DNA of 64,000 nucleotides from Hymenobacter sp. 5317J-9 (GTDB lineage: Bacteria; Bacteroidota; Bacteroidia; Cytophagales; Hymenobacteraceae), in NCBI RefSeq assembly GCF_022921075.1, contig NZ_CP095050.1, positions 1 through 64,000 on the forward strand, given 5' to 3'. Position 1 is the first letter of the stretch. Each line of letters begins with the position of its first letter. The notes beneath the pieces were generated by a model. That model was not told where the DNA came from. It made no database searches and saw nothing but the letters and a program-made list of their open reading frames with translations. This document shows positions 35,841 to 45,079 of this stretch, piece by piece. The position numbers and the translations under genes were made by a program.

Positions 35841-36827
35841 CTAGAAGCTCCACAGGTTGTATTCATACTCCACCAGGTCGGCAGCCGTCTGCTGAGCAGC
35901 CAGAATGCCTTGCTGAGCGCCACCGTAGATGTCGTCCAGACGGCTGTCGCCGGCATTCGACACTTTGGTGATGTAGGAGTTGAACAGCCACAGTTCGAAG
36001 GCATCCGCCAGGTTCTTGTGCTGCGCATCGTTCTCGGCGTTGAACCAGATGGCGTTTTGCGGGTTGGCACGGAACACCTTCACCAAGTCGCTGTACTTAA
36101 AGGTACCAATCGGCTTTTCAATGCCCGACACGTTCGTTGGCAGCGTCGAAGGCACCAGCAGCGTGATGGACTTGATGTCGTGATACATTCTCGACCGTTT
36201 CTTGTCGAAAATCATATCTTCTTTCACTTCCATCTCATACAGGTCTTTGGGGCGGTACTCGTTGCCTACCGGAGCCGGCGGGGTCGGAGGAGCTACAGCT
36301 ACGGTTTCGTAGATGATTTTGCCTTTTTTGTCCTTCAGCGGCTTGCCATTCGCGCCCAACTTGGGCTGACGCTTCGTGGTAGCGGCGGTAGAGCCGCCGC
36401 TTTTCTTCGGCGCCGGGGCACCCCAGCCGTCATCACCGCCACCGTTGAGGTCTTTCTCGCTGAAACCAGCGGCCTTTTCCTCATCGCTCAGCTTCACGGC
36501 TTCGTCCACGTACGAGGCATTGCCCTGAACCTCCTGCGAAGTGTAAGTCGACGTCAGCGAGTCATTCTTGTAAGCCGTCAACTCGCCACGCTTCACTGCA
36601 TCCAGGATTACGCGGCTGATTTCCTTGCCCTCCGAGAACATGGGTTTGTTCTGTTTCTCGCGCAGGTCCACTTGCCGCCAAATGCTCTTGCGGAACATCT
36701 GGTCAGAAGGCGGAATGGGGCGGTGCGAGCCCGTGCTGCTAGCCGTAGTGGCTTGCTCCTGGGCCGAAGCCGTCAGCGACAGCGACAGGCCCGCCGCAAC
36801 TGCGGCCAGGGTGTGAATGGATTTCAT
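35841..36827 (-). CDS. gldN: Gliding motility/T9SS protein GldN
   Basis: 328 residues with the signal peptide MKSIHTLAAVAAGLSLSLTA...SA. The conserved start of the mature domain is present (PIPPSDQMFRKSIWRQVDLR, EKQNKPMF), as are ISRVILDAVKRGELTAY and YRPKDLYEMEVKEDMIFDKK. It pairs with GldK to form the periplasmic ring of T9SS. A Gly/Lys/Pro-rich low-complexity insert (about 135-195, including DGWGAPAPKKSGGSTAA) is longer than in many relatives. Last gene of the gldKLMN operon. Confidence 0.93.
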   Translation of the reverse strand: MKSIHTLAAVAAGLSLSLTASAQEQATTASSTGSHRPIPPSDQMFRKSIWRQVDLREKQNKPMFSEGKEISRVILDAVKRGELTAYKNDSLTSTYTSQEVQGNASYVDEAVKLSDEEKAAGFSEKDLNGGGDDGWGAPAPKKSGGSTAATTKRQPKLGANGKPLKDKKGKIIYETVAVAPPTPPAPVGNEYRPKDLYEMEVKEDMIFDKKRSRMYHDIKSITLLVPSTLPTNVSGIEKPIGTFKYSDLVKVFRANPQNAIWFNAENDAQHKNLADAFELWLFNSYITKVSNAGDSRLDDIYGGAQQGILAAQQTAADLVEYEYNLWSF

Positions 36828-36885
36828 ATCGGGCAAAAGCAAATTAATTGTAGGATAGTTCGCTAACGTGGACAAGCCACAAATA

Positions 36886-38469
36886 TTACAGCAGGGGGAT
36901 ATTAAACTGCTTGGAAACGCTCACCGGCTCGGTGCTGCCCTGGAAGTTCATGCGTTGCACTTCCTTCACTTCTACATAAAGACGGTCACCGTCACGGTAG
37001 GCATTCACCACATCGCTGAGGTCAGCCTGTGGGCCATTCACCGTTTTGGTAGCCAGTGCCGGGCGACGGCCGCGCACGAGGGTTACTTCGTAGCGGGTCA
37101 CGCGGAAACGAGCATCGTCGGGCAGGAAGGTGGCAAAGCCAGCATCCGGCACAGCTTTCAGCGTCATCGAGCGCACGGCAGTACCCGGAGTGCCCTGCTT
37201 CTCGTTGGCCTCACGGCCGCCTACGAAGCACTGAATGGTGGGCTTGGGAATGGGGCGAACCTGGAAGGTTTGCGAACCAATGGCGTTACCGCCGCTGCTT
37301 ACATTAAGCGTTACTTCCTTCGAATTCGGAATCAGCGTCACGTCGCCCGTTTTCGAACCGGGGATGGCCGAAGCACCCGAAGCCGAGAAGCTGGGCTTGT
37401 ACTGGGCGCCCAAAGCGGGCACCGATACGTTCAGCTTGTTGCCGCACTTGAAGTACAGGGCCTGCACCGAAGCCGACTGAATCTGCATCACCGGCTTGGT
37501 GATGGTGTAAGGCACTTTCACCGTGAAAGTGGTGTCGCGGCCGTTCTGGTTGAAACGGATGGTACCCGTCCACGAAGCCTTGGCGTTGCCCGAAGCATCG
37601 AATGCGCCGGGACGGGCCGTAAACTCCACCTTGCCTTTGCCGTCCGGACCCACCGACAGCGGGCTGCCGTTCAGGGTCATGCGGGGGCTGATGGTCGAGG
37701 CCGAAGCCGTCAGGAACAGTTCGGCTTTGTACTTGGTGCCGGCAGCTACCGTGTTGGACTCGGCACTGGCGAAAGCGCCAATCTTGTCAAACACAATCGT
37801 CTTGGCACCTACTTTTTGAGCCAAGGCCGACAGAGCGTCAGCTTCGTATTTCAGCACTTCGGTTTCTTTCTGCGAGATGGTGGCCAGAGCGGCTACCACC
37901 GGGGTGTTTTCGAAGTTGAGCTCCGCGAAGTTTTTGTTCTTCTGGGCTTTCTCCGTCACGCGGGGGTCGTCTTTGGCATCGATGGCCAGCGGCGTAGCCG
38001 TGGGCACATACTGCTTGATGAACTCCGCGTACTCGTTCAGTTTCGGCTTCAGGCCCGTGTAGGCGATGCCGTTGTGCTTCTGACCGCCGAGCATGGTGAT
38101 GGCTACTTTGTCTTCACCGCTCAGGTTAGTCATTTCCGGACCTTTGTTCTCGGTGGCCGTGAGCAGCTTCTGACGCACGTCGCGAAGGTAAGCTACCAGT
38201 TCCTTGGTCTTGGCACGAATTTCTTCGCTTTGCTTCAGCACGGCGAGGTCGCGTGCCTGGTTGTTGTTTTTCTGAACAGCAGCCTGAATACCCTTAACGG
38301 TACCATCGGCGCCGACCGAAGTCTTATCGTTGACGCCCAAGAGGCTGTCGTCGATGAATTTGAACTTCAGCAGAATCGCTGAGTTCACTTGAAGCGCCAG
38401 AAGAGCGGTTAGCACGAGGTACATCATGCCAATCATCTTCTGCCGCGGTGTTTCTTTTCCGCCTGCCAT
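36886..38469 (-). CDS. gldM: Gliding motility/T9SS motor protein GldM
   Basis: 527 residues. The N-terminus (MAGGKETPRQKMIGMMYLVL, then TALLALQVNSAILLKF) is the single membrane helix that sits with GldL in the proton-driven T9SS motor. The long periplasmic part is built of beta domains (for example AFASAESNTVAAGTKYKAEL, NGSPLSVGPDGKGKVEFTAR), as in the rod-like GldM structure. It is expected to pass motor torque to the GldKN ring. ATG at 38469; 44-base gap to gldL. Confidence 0.95.
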   Translation of the reverse strand: MAGGKETPRQKMIGMMYLVLTALLALQVNSAILLKFKFIDDSLLGVNDKTSVGADGTVKGIQAAVQKNNNQARDLAVLKQSEEIRAKTKELVAYLRDVRQKLLTATENKGPEMTNLSGEDKVAITMLGGQKHNGIAYTGLKPKLNEYAEFIKQYVPTATPLAIDAKDDPRVTEKAQKNKNFAELNFENTPVVAALATISQKETEVLKYEADALSALAQKVGAKTIVFDKIGAFASAESNTVAAGTKYKAELFLTASASTISPRMTLNGSPLSVGPDGKGKVEFTARPGAFDASGNAKASWTGTIRFNQNGRDTTFTVKVPYTITKPVMQIQSASVQALYFKCGNKLNVSVPALGAQYKPSFSASGASAIPGSKTGDVTLIPNSKEVTLNVSSGGNAIGSQTFQVRPIPKPTIQCFVGGREANEKQGTPGTAVRSMTLKAVPDAGFATFLPDDARFRVTRYEVTLVRGRRPALATKTVNGPQADLSDVVNAYRDGDRLYVEVKEVQRMNFQGSTEPVSVSKQFNIPLL

Positions 38470-38513
38470 TATCTGGTTCCGCTAAAATTTGTGGAGAGGA
38501 TGATAAAAAGCGC

Positions 38514-39323
38514 TTAGGCTTGGGCGCCGGCACGCATGGCGTTCAGCATGTTGCCGTACACACGGTTCAGCGAAGTGAGGTTGCCCGTGAGGTCGGCCAC
38601 CTGCTTCTGGAACTGCTCGGTGTCTTTGCCGGCCTGGGTCATGTTGTCCATGGCCTTGCTGAGCGTGCCGTAGAACTGGTTCATGGACTTGAGGTGCGTG
38701 TTGGCATCCTGCAGCTCCATTTCATACACTGCGTTCAGTGCGCCCAGGTTCTTGGTCACGTTCTGCACCTGCATGTGGTACTCCTTGGCATCCGAAGTAG
38801 CGTTCGACATGGCCGAAATGGCATCCACGGTGTTGGAGTAGGCTACGTTGATTTTTTCGAGCGAATCGGCGGCCGAACGTACTTTCTTGGTGTACTCGTC
38901 GGTCACGTTGGTGGCTTCGCCCAGCTGCGACAGCTGCGAGGTAGTGGTGCTCAAACGGTTCAGGCCCTGACCAAGGCTCGAAATGGCTTCGGGGGTCACG
39001 TTGGCATTTTTCAGCATGTCGTCGAGCTTCATCGTCAGGCCTTTGGCCGAGCTGTCGGTCGAGAAGCTGTTGCTGCCGGTCGAGGGGTCGTAGCCTTCGC
39101 TCAACTCGGGGTATACCAGCGACCAATCGTGCTCTTTGGCTTGGGGCTGGAACGCGCTCAGGAAGAAGATAACGGCCTCGGTGCCCAGACCTACGATAAG
39201 CATGGTATCAGCACCGGCCCAGTGCTCAATTTTAAACAATGCACCGACGATAACAACGGCTGCACCGATGCCATAAATTTTGGGCATCAGCGTATCATAG
39301 AGAAAACTTCCTTTAGCTGCCAT
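38514..39323 (-). CDS. gldL: Gliding motility/T9SS motor protein GldL
   Basis: 269 residues. Two N-terminal membrane helices (MPKIYGIGAAVVIVGALFKI and MLIVGLGTEAVIFFLSAFQP) include the Glu that takes part in proton coupling in the GldL/GldM motor. A cytoplasmic tail of predicted long helices and coiled coil follows (for example LGALNAVYEMELQDANTHLK). Second gene of gldKLMN. Confidence 0.95.
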   Translation of the reverse strand: MAAKGSFLYDTLMPKIYGIGAAVVIVGALFKIEHWAGADTMLIVGLGTEAVIFFLSAFQPQAKEHDWSLVYPELSEGYDPSTGSNSFSTDSSAKGLTMKLDDMLKNANVTPEAISSLGQGLNRLSTTTSQLSQLGEATNVTDEYTKKVRSAADSLEKINVAYSNTVDAISAMSNATSDAKEYHMQVQNVTKNLGALNAVYEMELQDANTHLKSMNQFYGTLSKAMDNMTQAGKDTEQFQKQVADLTGNLTSLNRVYGNMLNAMRAGAQA

Positions 39324-39395
39324 GAGAATTTAACGATTGAAAGGGGTTGAAGAAGGTGTTAGAAGGGGGAGGGTGGTGATGATAAGACTTGCTTA

Positions 39396-40412
39396 TTAGT
39401 TGAGGGAGCTGTTCGTGCCCATGCCAATCTGAATCATGGAGCAGCGGAAACCGATGTAAGACCGCGCCGAATCCTGGTATTCAAAGTTGCGAGTACCCGT
39501 TTCGAGGAAATAAGCAATGTCTTTCCAGGAGCCTCCCCGCACTACTTTGCGCGGTTCGTTGTCGTCGGGGTTCGTGGGGTTCAGGTCCCATACCACCGGC
39601 ACCGAGGCTTCCATGTAGGCGTCGTCGCACCACTCCGACACGTTGCCGGCCATATCGTACAGGCCGAAGTCGTTGGGGAAGAAGGAGCCTACTTCAGAAG
39701 TGTAAGCAAAGCCATCCGAAGCATAGTCGCCGCGGCCGGGCTTGAAGTTGGCCAGCATGCAGCCTTTAGTGTTGCGCAGGTACGGGCCACCCCAAGGGTA
39801 GGTAGCCAGGTCGCGGCCGCCGCGGGCGGCGTACTCCCATTCGGCCTCGGAGGGCAGGCGGAAGTTGGGGTCATTGGCGTAGCCGGATTCCTCACGCGCA
39901 GCGTTGCGGAACTTGGTGCGCCAGTTGCAGAAATATTTGGCGGCAAACCAATCGACGCCTACCACCGGGTAATCGTCAAAAGCAGGGTGCGTGTAGTAGT
40001 ACTCGAGCAGCGGGTCGCCCATGTGGTAGGTGAAGTCGCGAACCCACACCGTGGTATCGGGGTACAATTCCGTCATCACGTACTCTTCGCCCAACACATC
40101 AAGCGAGTCTTGCTTGATGTTGTCCATAAACTGGCGGTACTCGTTGTTGGTAATCTCCGTTTCGTCCATGTAGAAGCCGGCGATGGTCACCTGCTTGTTC
40201 ATGTTCACCATAGAGGCCGAAATGTCTTGGTCGGTTTGGCCCATGTGGAACGTGCCACCGGGGCAGGGCACCATGCCGTAAGGCACTTCCTGGGGAATAA
40301 AGAAGGGCCGGTCTTCAGAACCAACCAAGTCACCCGTGGGGCCTTTTCCAAAACACCCACCTAATAACGTCCCGGAGATAGCAAAAAGGGATAATGCTAG
40401 AAGCTTGTTCAT
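39396..40412 (-). CDS. gldK: Gliding motility/T9SS lipoprotein GldK
   Basis: 338 residues. The lipoprotein signal MNKLLALSLFAISGTLLGGC sets the start at 40412. The rest is a sulfatase-modifying-factor (FGE-sulfatase) fold: GMVPCPGGTFHMGQ, GFYMDETEITNNEYRQFM, PVVGVDWFAAKYFCNWRT, LPSEAEWEYAARGG, NDFGLYDMAGNVSEWCDD and VVRGGSWKD. In GldK this fold is structural and forms the outer-membrane ring with GldN. First gene of gldKLMN. Confidence 0.95.
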   Translation of the reverse strand: MNKLLALSLFAISGTLLGGCFGKGPTGDLVGSEDRPFFIPQEVPYGMVPCPGGTFHMGQTDQDISASMVNMNKQVTIAGFYMDETEITNNEYRQFMDNIKQDSLDVLGEEYVMTELYPDTTVWVRDFTYHMGDPLLEYYYTHPAFDDYPVVGVDWFAAKYFCNWRTKFRNAAREESGYANDPNFRLPSEAEWEYAARGGRDLATYPWGGPYLRNTKGCMLANFKPGRGDYASDGFAYTSEVGSFFPNDFGLYDMAGNVSEWCDDAYMEASVPVVWDLNPTNPDDNEPRKVVRGGSWKDIAYFLETGTRNFEYQDSARSYIGFRCSMIQIGMGTNSSLN

Positions 40413-40447
40413 GTGTGTTAAAATTCTGTTTTTAGATACCGATACCG

Positions 40448-40455
40448 CTAAAGTA
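40448..40455 (-). promoter_or_regulatory. Possible -7 box TACTTTAG before gldK
   Basis: Seven of eight positions match TAnnTTTG, 35 bases before the gldK ATG, with a TTTG 17 bases further upstream. The gap 40413-40660 is AT-rich and shows no gene. Confidence 0.4.
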
Positions 40456-40660
40456 CATTTAGATGGGCTGGCAAATCTACACTGAATTAGGAAACTGTGC
40501 AATACCTAAGATTTGCTGCACACGACCAAATTCGGGGCAAACACGCTGAATAGCGCAAATAACTCGGTTAATCCGTTATTTATTTTGCGAAGCCGCCTAA
40601 AATTTATCCTAACTGAATAGGATAATGCTCATTCTGAGAGCTGAATGAGAAATAGGAAAA

Positions 40661-41680
40661 TTAGAAGCTGTAACGGGGCGTGCGAATGGCCGGGCGGGTG
40701 TTCACCGTGGCCTTAGGCAAGCGGTAGGAGAGCATAATTTCGTGCGAGCTGAACGCGCGGGCATCTTGGTTGAAAGCAATAAAGTCGAAAGCGTAGCCCA
40801 AGCGTACGGCGTTGTCTTTGGCAAAGCTGATGCCGAGCAGGCCGGAAATGGATTCCTCGGTGCGGTAGTTGGCGCCTATCCAATATTTGTCGTCAATAGT
40901 GGCCCGAACACCGCCTTCAAAAGAGTAGTTCTTGGAGTTGCTAAATTTGCTGCTGCTGGAAAAATCGCCCGGCAGTACGGACTTCACCAGTACCGTCGGC
41001 GTCACGACAACGGAGGACGAGGCGTCGATATTGTAGCCGGCCGTAAAGTAGGCGTGGTTCTCGGCGATGTACTGGTTGGGGGTACCGCCTATCTTGCCGG
41101 TTTGCGGGTCCGGTATGCCAGCGCTTTTGAATGTGTATTTCGAACGGAGCAAGTTGTTCATGCTCAAGCCCGCGTAGAACTTCGGCGATTCGTACCACAG
41201 GCCCACGCCGGCGTCGAACTTGCTGTCGGAAGCGCCGCTGGGCACGTTCACGTCGTACTTATCGATGGCGATGTAGGTGCCTTTGCTCAGGTAAGTGTAG
41301 ATGCCCTGAATGCCGATGCCCAGTTTGCCTTCGCCCAGTTTGATGTGCTGCGAGTAGGAAAGCGACGCGTTGGTCATTTTCGACTGACCTACTTGGTCAT
41401 AATACACCACGGCACCCACGCCACCGCCGGTGGCCAGAATGGGCATGGAAGCCGAGAACAGGCCGGTCCGGGGCGAGCCGTTGGCATCGCCGAAGTTGCC
41501 GTAGTTGAAGTATTGATAGCGCCCAATCAGGTTGAATTCCCCGTACCCCTTAATCCCGGCGTAGGCCGGGTTCAGGGCCATGCCGTTGAAACCATAGTGG
41601 GTGAACTGAGGCTGCTGCTGAGCATACGCCGAGCCAGCTGCGGCCGCGAAAAAGAGGGTCGCGAGTAACGTTCCTTTCAT
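40661..41680 (-). CDS. PorP/SprF family T9SS outer-membrane protein
   Basis: 339 residues. Signal peptide MKGTLLATLFFAAAAGSAYA, then the family start QQPQFTHYGFNGMALNPAYA. An outer-membrane beta barrel of alternating strands follows (GYGEFNLIGRYQYF, KLGIGIQGIYTYLSKGTYIA, FDAGVGLWYESPKFYAGLSM, YWIGANYRTEESISGLLGIS). PorP/SprF proteins anchor or select particular T9SS substrates. It lies just upstream of gldK in the same direction, with a separate likely promoter. Confidence 0.92.
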   Translation of the reverse strand: MKGTLLATLFFAAAAGSAYAQQQPQFTHYGFNGMALNPAYAGIKGYGEFNLIGRYQYFNYGNFGDANGSPRTGLFSASMPILATGGGVGAVVYYDQVGQSKMTNASLSYSQHIKLGEGKLGIGIQGIYTYLSKGTYIAIDKYDVNVPSGASDSKFDAGVGLWYESPKFYAGLSMNNLLRSKYTFKSAGIPDPQTGKIGGTPNQYIAENHAYFTAGYNIDASSSVVVTPTVLVKSVLPGDFSSSSKFSNSKNYSFEGGVRATIDDKYWIGANYRTEESISGLLGISFAKDNAVRLGYAFDFIAFNQDARAFSSHEIMLSYRLPKATVNTRPAIRTPRYSF

Positions 41681-41755
41681 AGGACAGGTGGTAACGGGGG
41701 GTGTGAAAGAAGAGGGAGGTGGAAGTTGGGTGGTTGCGAGCGAAAGACTCGCTTC

Positions 41756-41763
41756 CAAATGTA
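41756..41763 (-). promoter_or_regulatory. -7 box TACATTTG of the porP/sprF gene
   Basis: Perfect TAnnTTTG on the minus strand, with a TTG-containing T-run about 16 bases further upstream. It lies 75 bases before the ATG. Confidence 0.55.
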
Positions 41764-41793
41764 AGGGAAAAAGCGCGGCCAAAAAACTTGGAC

Positions 41794-41830
41794 AAAAAAA
41801 ACCGGGGCAAAGGTGGGTTGCTCCGGTTTT
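41794..41830 (-). terminator. Intrinsic terminator after hemD
   Basis: The minus strand reads AAAACCGG...CCGG followed by T8, 17 bases after the hemD stop codon. It separates the lipB-hemD run from porP/sprF. Confidence 0.8.
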
Positions 41831-41846
41831 CAACCATTTACCTGAA

Positions 41847-42677
41847 TCAGGCGTTGGGTTTGGCGTTTTTGGAATTGGGCTTGCCCACGTCGGGCTGGGC
41901 GTGCCGCCGGATGTAGGCCTCGATGGCTCCGGTCATGGACGGGGCGTTGGGGTGGGGCGCCTCGATGTCGAGAATGAGGCCCGCGTCGAGGACGGCTTTG
42001 GCCGTGGTGGGGCCAAATGCGGCAATACGGGTGCCGTCCTGCACAAAATCGGGGAAGTTGATGAAGAGCGAACTGATGCCCGACGGGCTGAAGAAAGCAA
42101 TGCAGTCGTACTTCACCTCGGCCAGGTCGGACAGGTCGCTGGCCACGGTCCGGTAGATGACGGCTTCCGAAAACTTCAGGTTGTTGGCCCGCATAAACAC
42201 GGGCAGGTCGTCTTTGCGAATGTCGGAGCAGGGGTATAAAAATTTCTCCCCTTTGTGCTTTTTAATGACGTCGAACAAGTCGGCGGCCGTGCGCTCGCCC
42301 ACGAAGAGCTTGCGCTTGCGCAACACGATGTACTTCTGCAGGTAGTTGGCGGTTTGCTCCGAGATGCAGAAATACTTCATCTCGGCGGGCATCTCCAGCT
42401 TGGCTTCCTGACAGATGCGGAAGAAGTGGTCCACGGCATTGCGGCTCGTGAAAATCACGGCCGTAAAATCCAGGATGTTGATTTTTTCGCGCCGGAAGTC
42501 TTTGTAAGACACCGGCTGCACTTCGATGAACTCGCGAAAATCGACCTTAATGCCGTACTTCTCGGCAATGGCGAAGTAGGGAGAAACGTCGTTGGCGGGC
42601 TTGGGCTGGGTAACCAGGATGCTGCTGATGCGCTTGGCATGCCGGCCTGTGCCCGGCTTATCTGCACTCTCGGCCAT
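41847..42677 (-). CDS. hemD: Uroporphyrinogen-III synthase
   Basis: 276 residues; closes hydroxymethylbilane to uroporphyrinogen III in haem synthesis. The two-lobed HemD pattern is seen: ILVTQPKPANDVSPYFAIAE, FTAVIFTSRNAVDHFFRICQ, KYFCISEQTANYLQKYI, KGEKFLYPCSDIRKDDLPVF, EAVIYRTVASDLSDL, AFFSPSGISSLFINFP, and IAAFGPTTAKAVLDAGL. Sequence is divergent, as usual for HemD. The C-terminal tail (QPDVGKPNSKNAKPNA) is extra. Other haem genes are absent nearby; it follows a DUF4271 gene, an arrangement common in Bacteroidota. Confidence 0.9.
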   Translation of the reverse strand: MAESADKPGTGRHAKRISSILVTQPKPANDVSPYFAIAEKYGIKVDFREFIEVQPVSYKDFRREKINILDFTAVIFTSRNAVDHFFRICQEAKLEMPAEMKYFCISEQTANYLQKYIVLRKRKLFVGERTAADLFDVIKKHKGEKFLYPCSDIRKDDLPVFMRANNLKFSEAVIYRTVASDLSDLAEVKYDCIAFFSPSGISSLFINFPDFVQDGTRIAAFGPTTAKAVLDAGLILDIEAPHPNAPSMTGAIEAYIRRHAQPDVGKPNSKNAKPNA

Positions 42678-42753
42678 ACAGGAAGGAAAAGGGTAATGCT
42701 AGGACAATAAGAGGAGTAGTATGCACGAAGGCAATTTGAGAAACCAGGTCCAA

Positions 42754-43938
42754 TCAGTACGTAAAGACAATAAGTTTGAGCAAAACCAATAAAGGCAGTA
42801 CTTCAGTGGCGCAAAGGTAGGCAAACAAATGGAGATTCAGCAGGGAGGCATATTGGTGCAAAGTGTGGGCCACGCGCAGCACCGTGCCCACCAATACCAC
42901 CGCAATGGCGGCGCTGGCGGCCCAGGCCACGGCCTGCGGGTAGCCGCTGTTGAGGCTGAGGTAGAGCAGCAGCACCACGGGCAGGAACAAGCCCGCCAGC
43001 AAGGTGGTGCGCAAAAACTCCCGGTACTGCACGTTGACCAGTCCCTGCAGCCCAAAGGTGTATGCTAACAGCGCCACGTACACATACTTACCAAACACAA
43101 ACACCGTGATGACGCCCGCGTAGAGCAGCACGCGGGCCACGATGGCGGTTTCGGGCACGTCGAAGAAGCGGCGCAGCAACGGCAGGTTCTGCAGGTCGGT
43201 GTGCAGGGCCGTGAGGAGCAGCGCAAACGAAAACGCGAACAGCACCACCAGCAACAGGTTCAGGAGCGAGAAGGCGGGCTTGGCGAGAAAGGCCTGCTGG
43301 TCGGCACCGCTGCTGAAAAGCTCGTCAATCTGGAAAATGCGGGCCAGACCGGGCTGGTAAGTGGCGCGCACGGCCCCGTAGGACAACCCCAGCACCAGCA
43401 AGAATCCCAGGTACACGTTTTGTCCCTGCGGGCCGGGCACCCGCGGCTGGGCCTGCCCCGCGCGCGCTTCGGCCCGGCCGGAGGCGGCGCTACTGGCGCT
43501 CACGCCCGAAAACGACGCCAGCGCCGGCGAGCCATCGGGCTGCCACACGGCCAGCAGGTGCGTGCCCGGCGCCAGCTGCGCCGGCAGCAGCTGCGCCAAA
43601 TCGAGGGCGTAGGTGGTAGCCGACTTAGCGTTGAAGATGAGTTGATTGTCGAGAAACAAACTCAGCCCCGGCTGGGCGGCAAACGACAGCGGGAAGGGCT
43701 GGTTGCGGCTGATGCGCACCCATTGATAGTAAGTATGCGCGGGCTGGTGGTAGCCCGGCAGGTAGAAGATAAGCCGGTTGCGCGCGGCGTCGTGAATCAG
43801 CCAGTCGGCCGACAGCGAGGTGGGCGTGGCGGGGGGCAGTTGCCGGTACTCGCTGGCTTGGGCGGGGCGTGCCATGCCGGCCAGGGCCAGGCACAAGCCC
43901 CACGCCAGCAGCCAGCAGATGCGTCGCGCACGCCACAT
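42754..43938 (-). CDS. DUF4271 membrane protein
   Basis: 394 residues. Signal-like N-terminus (RRICWLLAWGLCLALAGMA), a periplasmic domain (about 30-160), a Ser/Ala/Arg-rich linker, and a C-terminal block of about seven membrane helices typical of DUF4271 (FLLVLGLSYGAVRATYQP, LLNLLLVVLFAFSFALLL, FFDVPETAIVARVLLYAG, YREFLRTTLLAGLFLPVVLL). Function unknown. Conserved in Bacteroidota next to hemD and close to T9SS genes, which hints at a cell-envelope role. The true start is ATG 43938; an upstream TTG was ignored. Confidence 0.82.
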   Translation of the reverse strand: MWRARRICWLLAWGLCLALAGMARPAQASEYRQLPPATPTSLSADWLIHDAARNRLIFYLPGYHQPAHTYYQWVRISRNQPFPLSFAAQPGLSLFLDNQLIFNAKSATTYALDLAQLLPAQLAPGTHLLAVWQPDGSPALASFSGVSASSAASGRAEARAGQAQPRVPGPQGQNVYLGFLLVLGLSYGAVRATYQPGLARIFQIDELFSSGADQQAFLAKPAFSLLNLLLVVLFAFSFALLLTALHTDLQNLPLLRRFFDVPETAIVARVLLYAGVITVFVFGKYVYVALLAYTFGLQGLVNVQYREFLRTTLLAGLFLPVVLLLYLSLNSGYPQAVAWAASAAIAVVLVGTVLRVAHTLHQYASLLNLHLFAYLCATEVLPLLVLLKLIVFTY

Positions 43939-43948
43939 AGTCAAGCCG

Positions 43949-45031
43949 TTATCTGCCGCTTTCGGTGGCCAGCAGCTGCCGGCGGGAAATGCGGCTCTGG
44001 TAAACTCCGAAGAAGATGCTCAGCAGCGCCGAGAAGCCGGCCAGGGCGGCAATGAGAATGGTGTTGCCCAGGTGAGCGAAACGAATGACGAACAATATCA
44101 CCAGCACGTTGAGCAGGCCCAGCAGCAGCACGGTGCTGATTTGCTGGAAACCCATGGCCAAGATGCGGTGGTGAATGTGGTTTTTATCGGGCGAAAAGGG
44201 TGAACGGCCCGCCAGCATGCGCAGCGAAAACACCCGTAGGGTATCGAACAACGGCACAAACAGAATGCCCACTGCGACGGAGGGCGCCGCCGCACCAAAG
44301 GGCTGACCTACGTGCAGGCCCATCTCAATGAACTGAATGGCCAGTACCGACACGATGAAGCCGCACACCAGCGAGCCCGTGTCGCCCATAAAAATGGGCG
44401 CCCGATGGAAATTATAGCGCAGAAAGCCCAGCAGCCCGCCAATGAGGCAGAGCGCCACGTACGCGTAATTGCTGAAGTACGGCCCGCCGTACTGGTAGAA
44501 GTAGTAGCCAAACGTGCCACAGATTATCAAGACGATGGTGCCGGCCAGGCCGTCAAGGCCGTCGATGAGGTTGATGGCGTTGGTGATGCCCACGATGACG
44601 CCCAGGGTGAAGGCATAGCTGACGCCCACGGGCAACGTGCCAACGCCGAAAATGCCTTGGAAGCTGGTGATGCGGACGTCGGCCATTATCATCACGATGC
44701 CCGTGGCCAGGAGCTGGCCCACAAACTTTTTGGCCACCGACATGCCCACCAAATCATCCTTCAGGCCCACAAAAAACAGGATGATGCAGCCGGCCAGCAG
44801 CTCTTTTACGCCATTTTGCAGGGGCGCGAAAATGGTGAGGGCCGACATGAACCCGGCGAATACGGCCACCCCGCCCAAGCGTGGCGTGAGGGACTGGTGT
44901 ACGGTGCGCCCGTTGGGCGTATCGAGCATGTTTTTGAGGTGGGCAATGTAGATGATGGACGGCACGGCGAACAGCGACACCAGCAACGCCCACATCCACG
45001 ACAGACCCAGCGGAATATCGAAATGACTCAT
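43949..45031 (-). CDS. WecA/MraY-type undecaprenyl-phosphate sugar-1-phosphate transferase
   Basis: 360 residues with about ten membrane helices. It transfers a sugar phosphate (GlcNAc-1-P by analogy) from a UDP-sugar to undecaprenyl phosphate, the first step of envelope polysaccharide assembly. Catalytic blocks: LTPRLGGVAVFAGF, FFVGLKDDLVGMSVAKKF (DD motif), NLIDGLDGLAG, FMGDTGSLVCGF, and the HIHHR motif DKNHIHHRILAMG typical of the WecA branch. MraY itself is less likely because of that HIHHR. The exact sugar is not known. Confidence 0.88.
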   Translation of the reverse strand: MSHFDIPLGLSWMWALLVSLFAVPSIIYIAHLKNMLDTPNGRTVHQSLTPRLGGVAVFAGFMSALTIFAPLQNGVKELLAGCIILFFVGLKDDLVGMSVAKKFVGQLLATGIVMIMADVRITSFQGIFGVGTLPVGVSYAFTLGVIVGITNAINLIDGLDGLAGTIVLIICGTFGYYFYQYGGPYFSNYAYVALCLIGGLLGFLRYNFHRAPIFMGDTGSLVCGFIVSVLAIQFIEMGLHVGQPFGAAAPSVAVGILFVPLFDTLRVFSLRMLAGRSPFSPDKNHIHHRILAMGFQQISTVLLLGLLNVLVILFVIRFAHLGNTILIAALAGFSALLSIFFGVYQSRISRRQLLATESGR

Positions 45032-45079
45032 ATATAATAGTTTACAATCAATGGCTTACACTTCCCGGAGGCAGCTTTT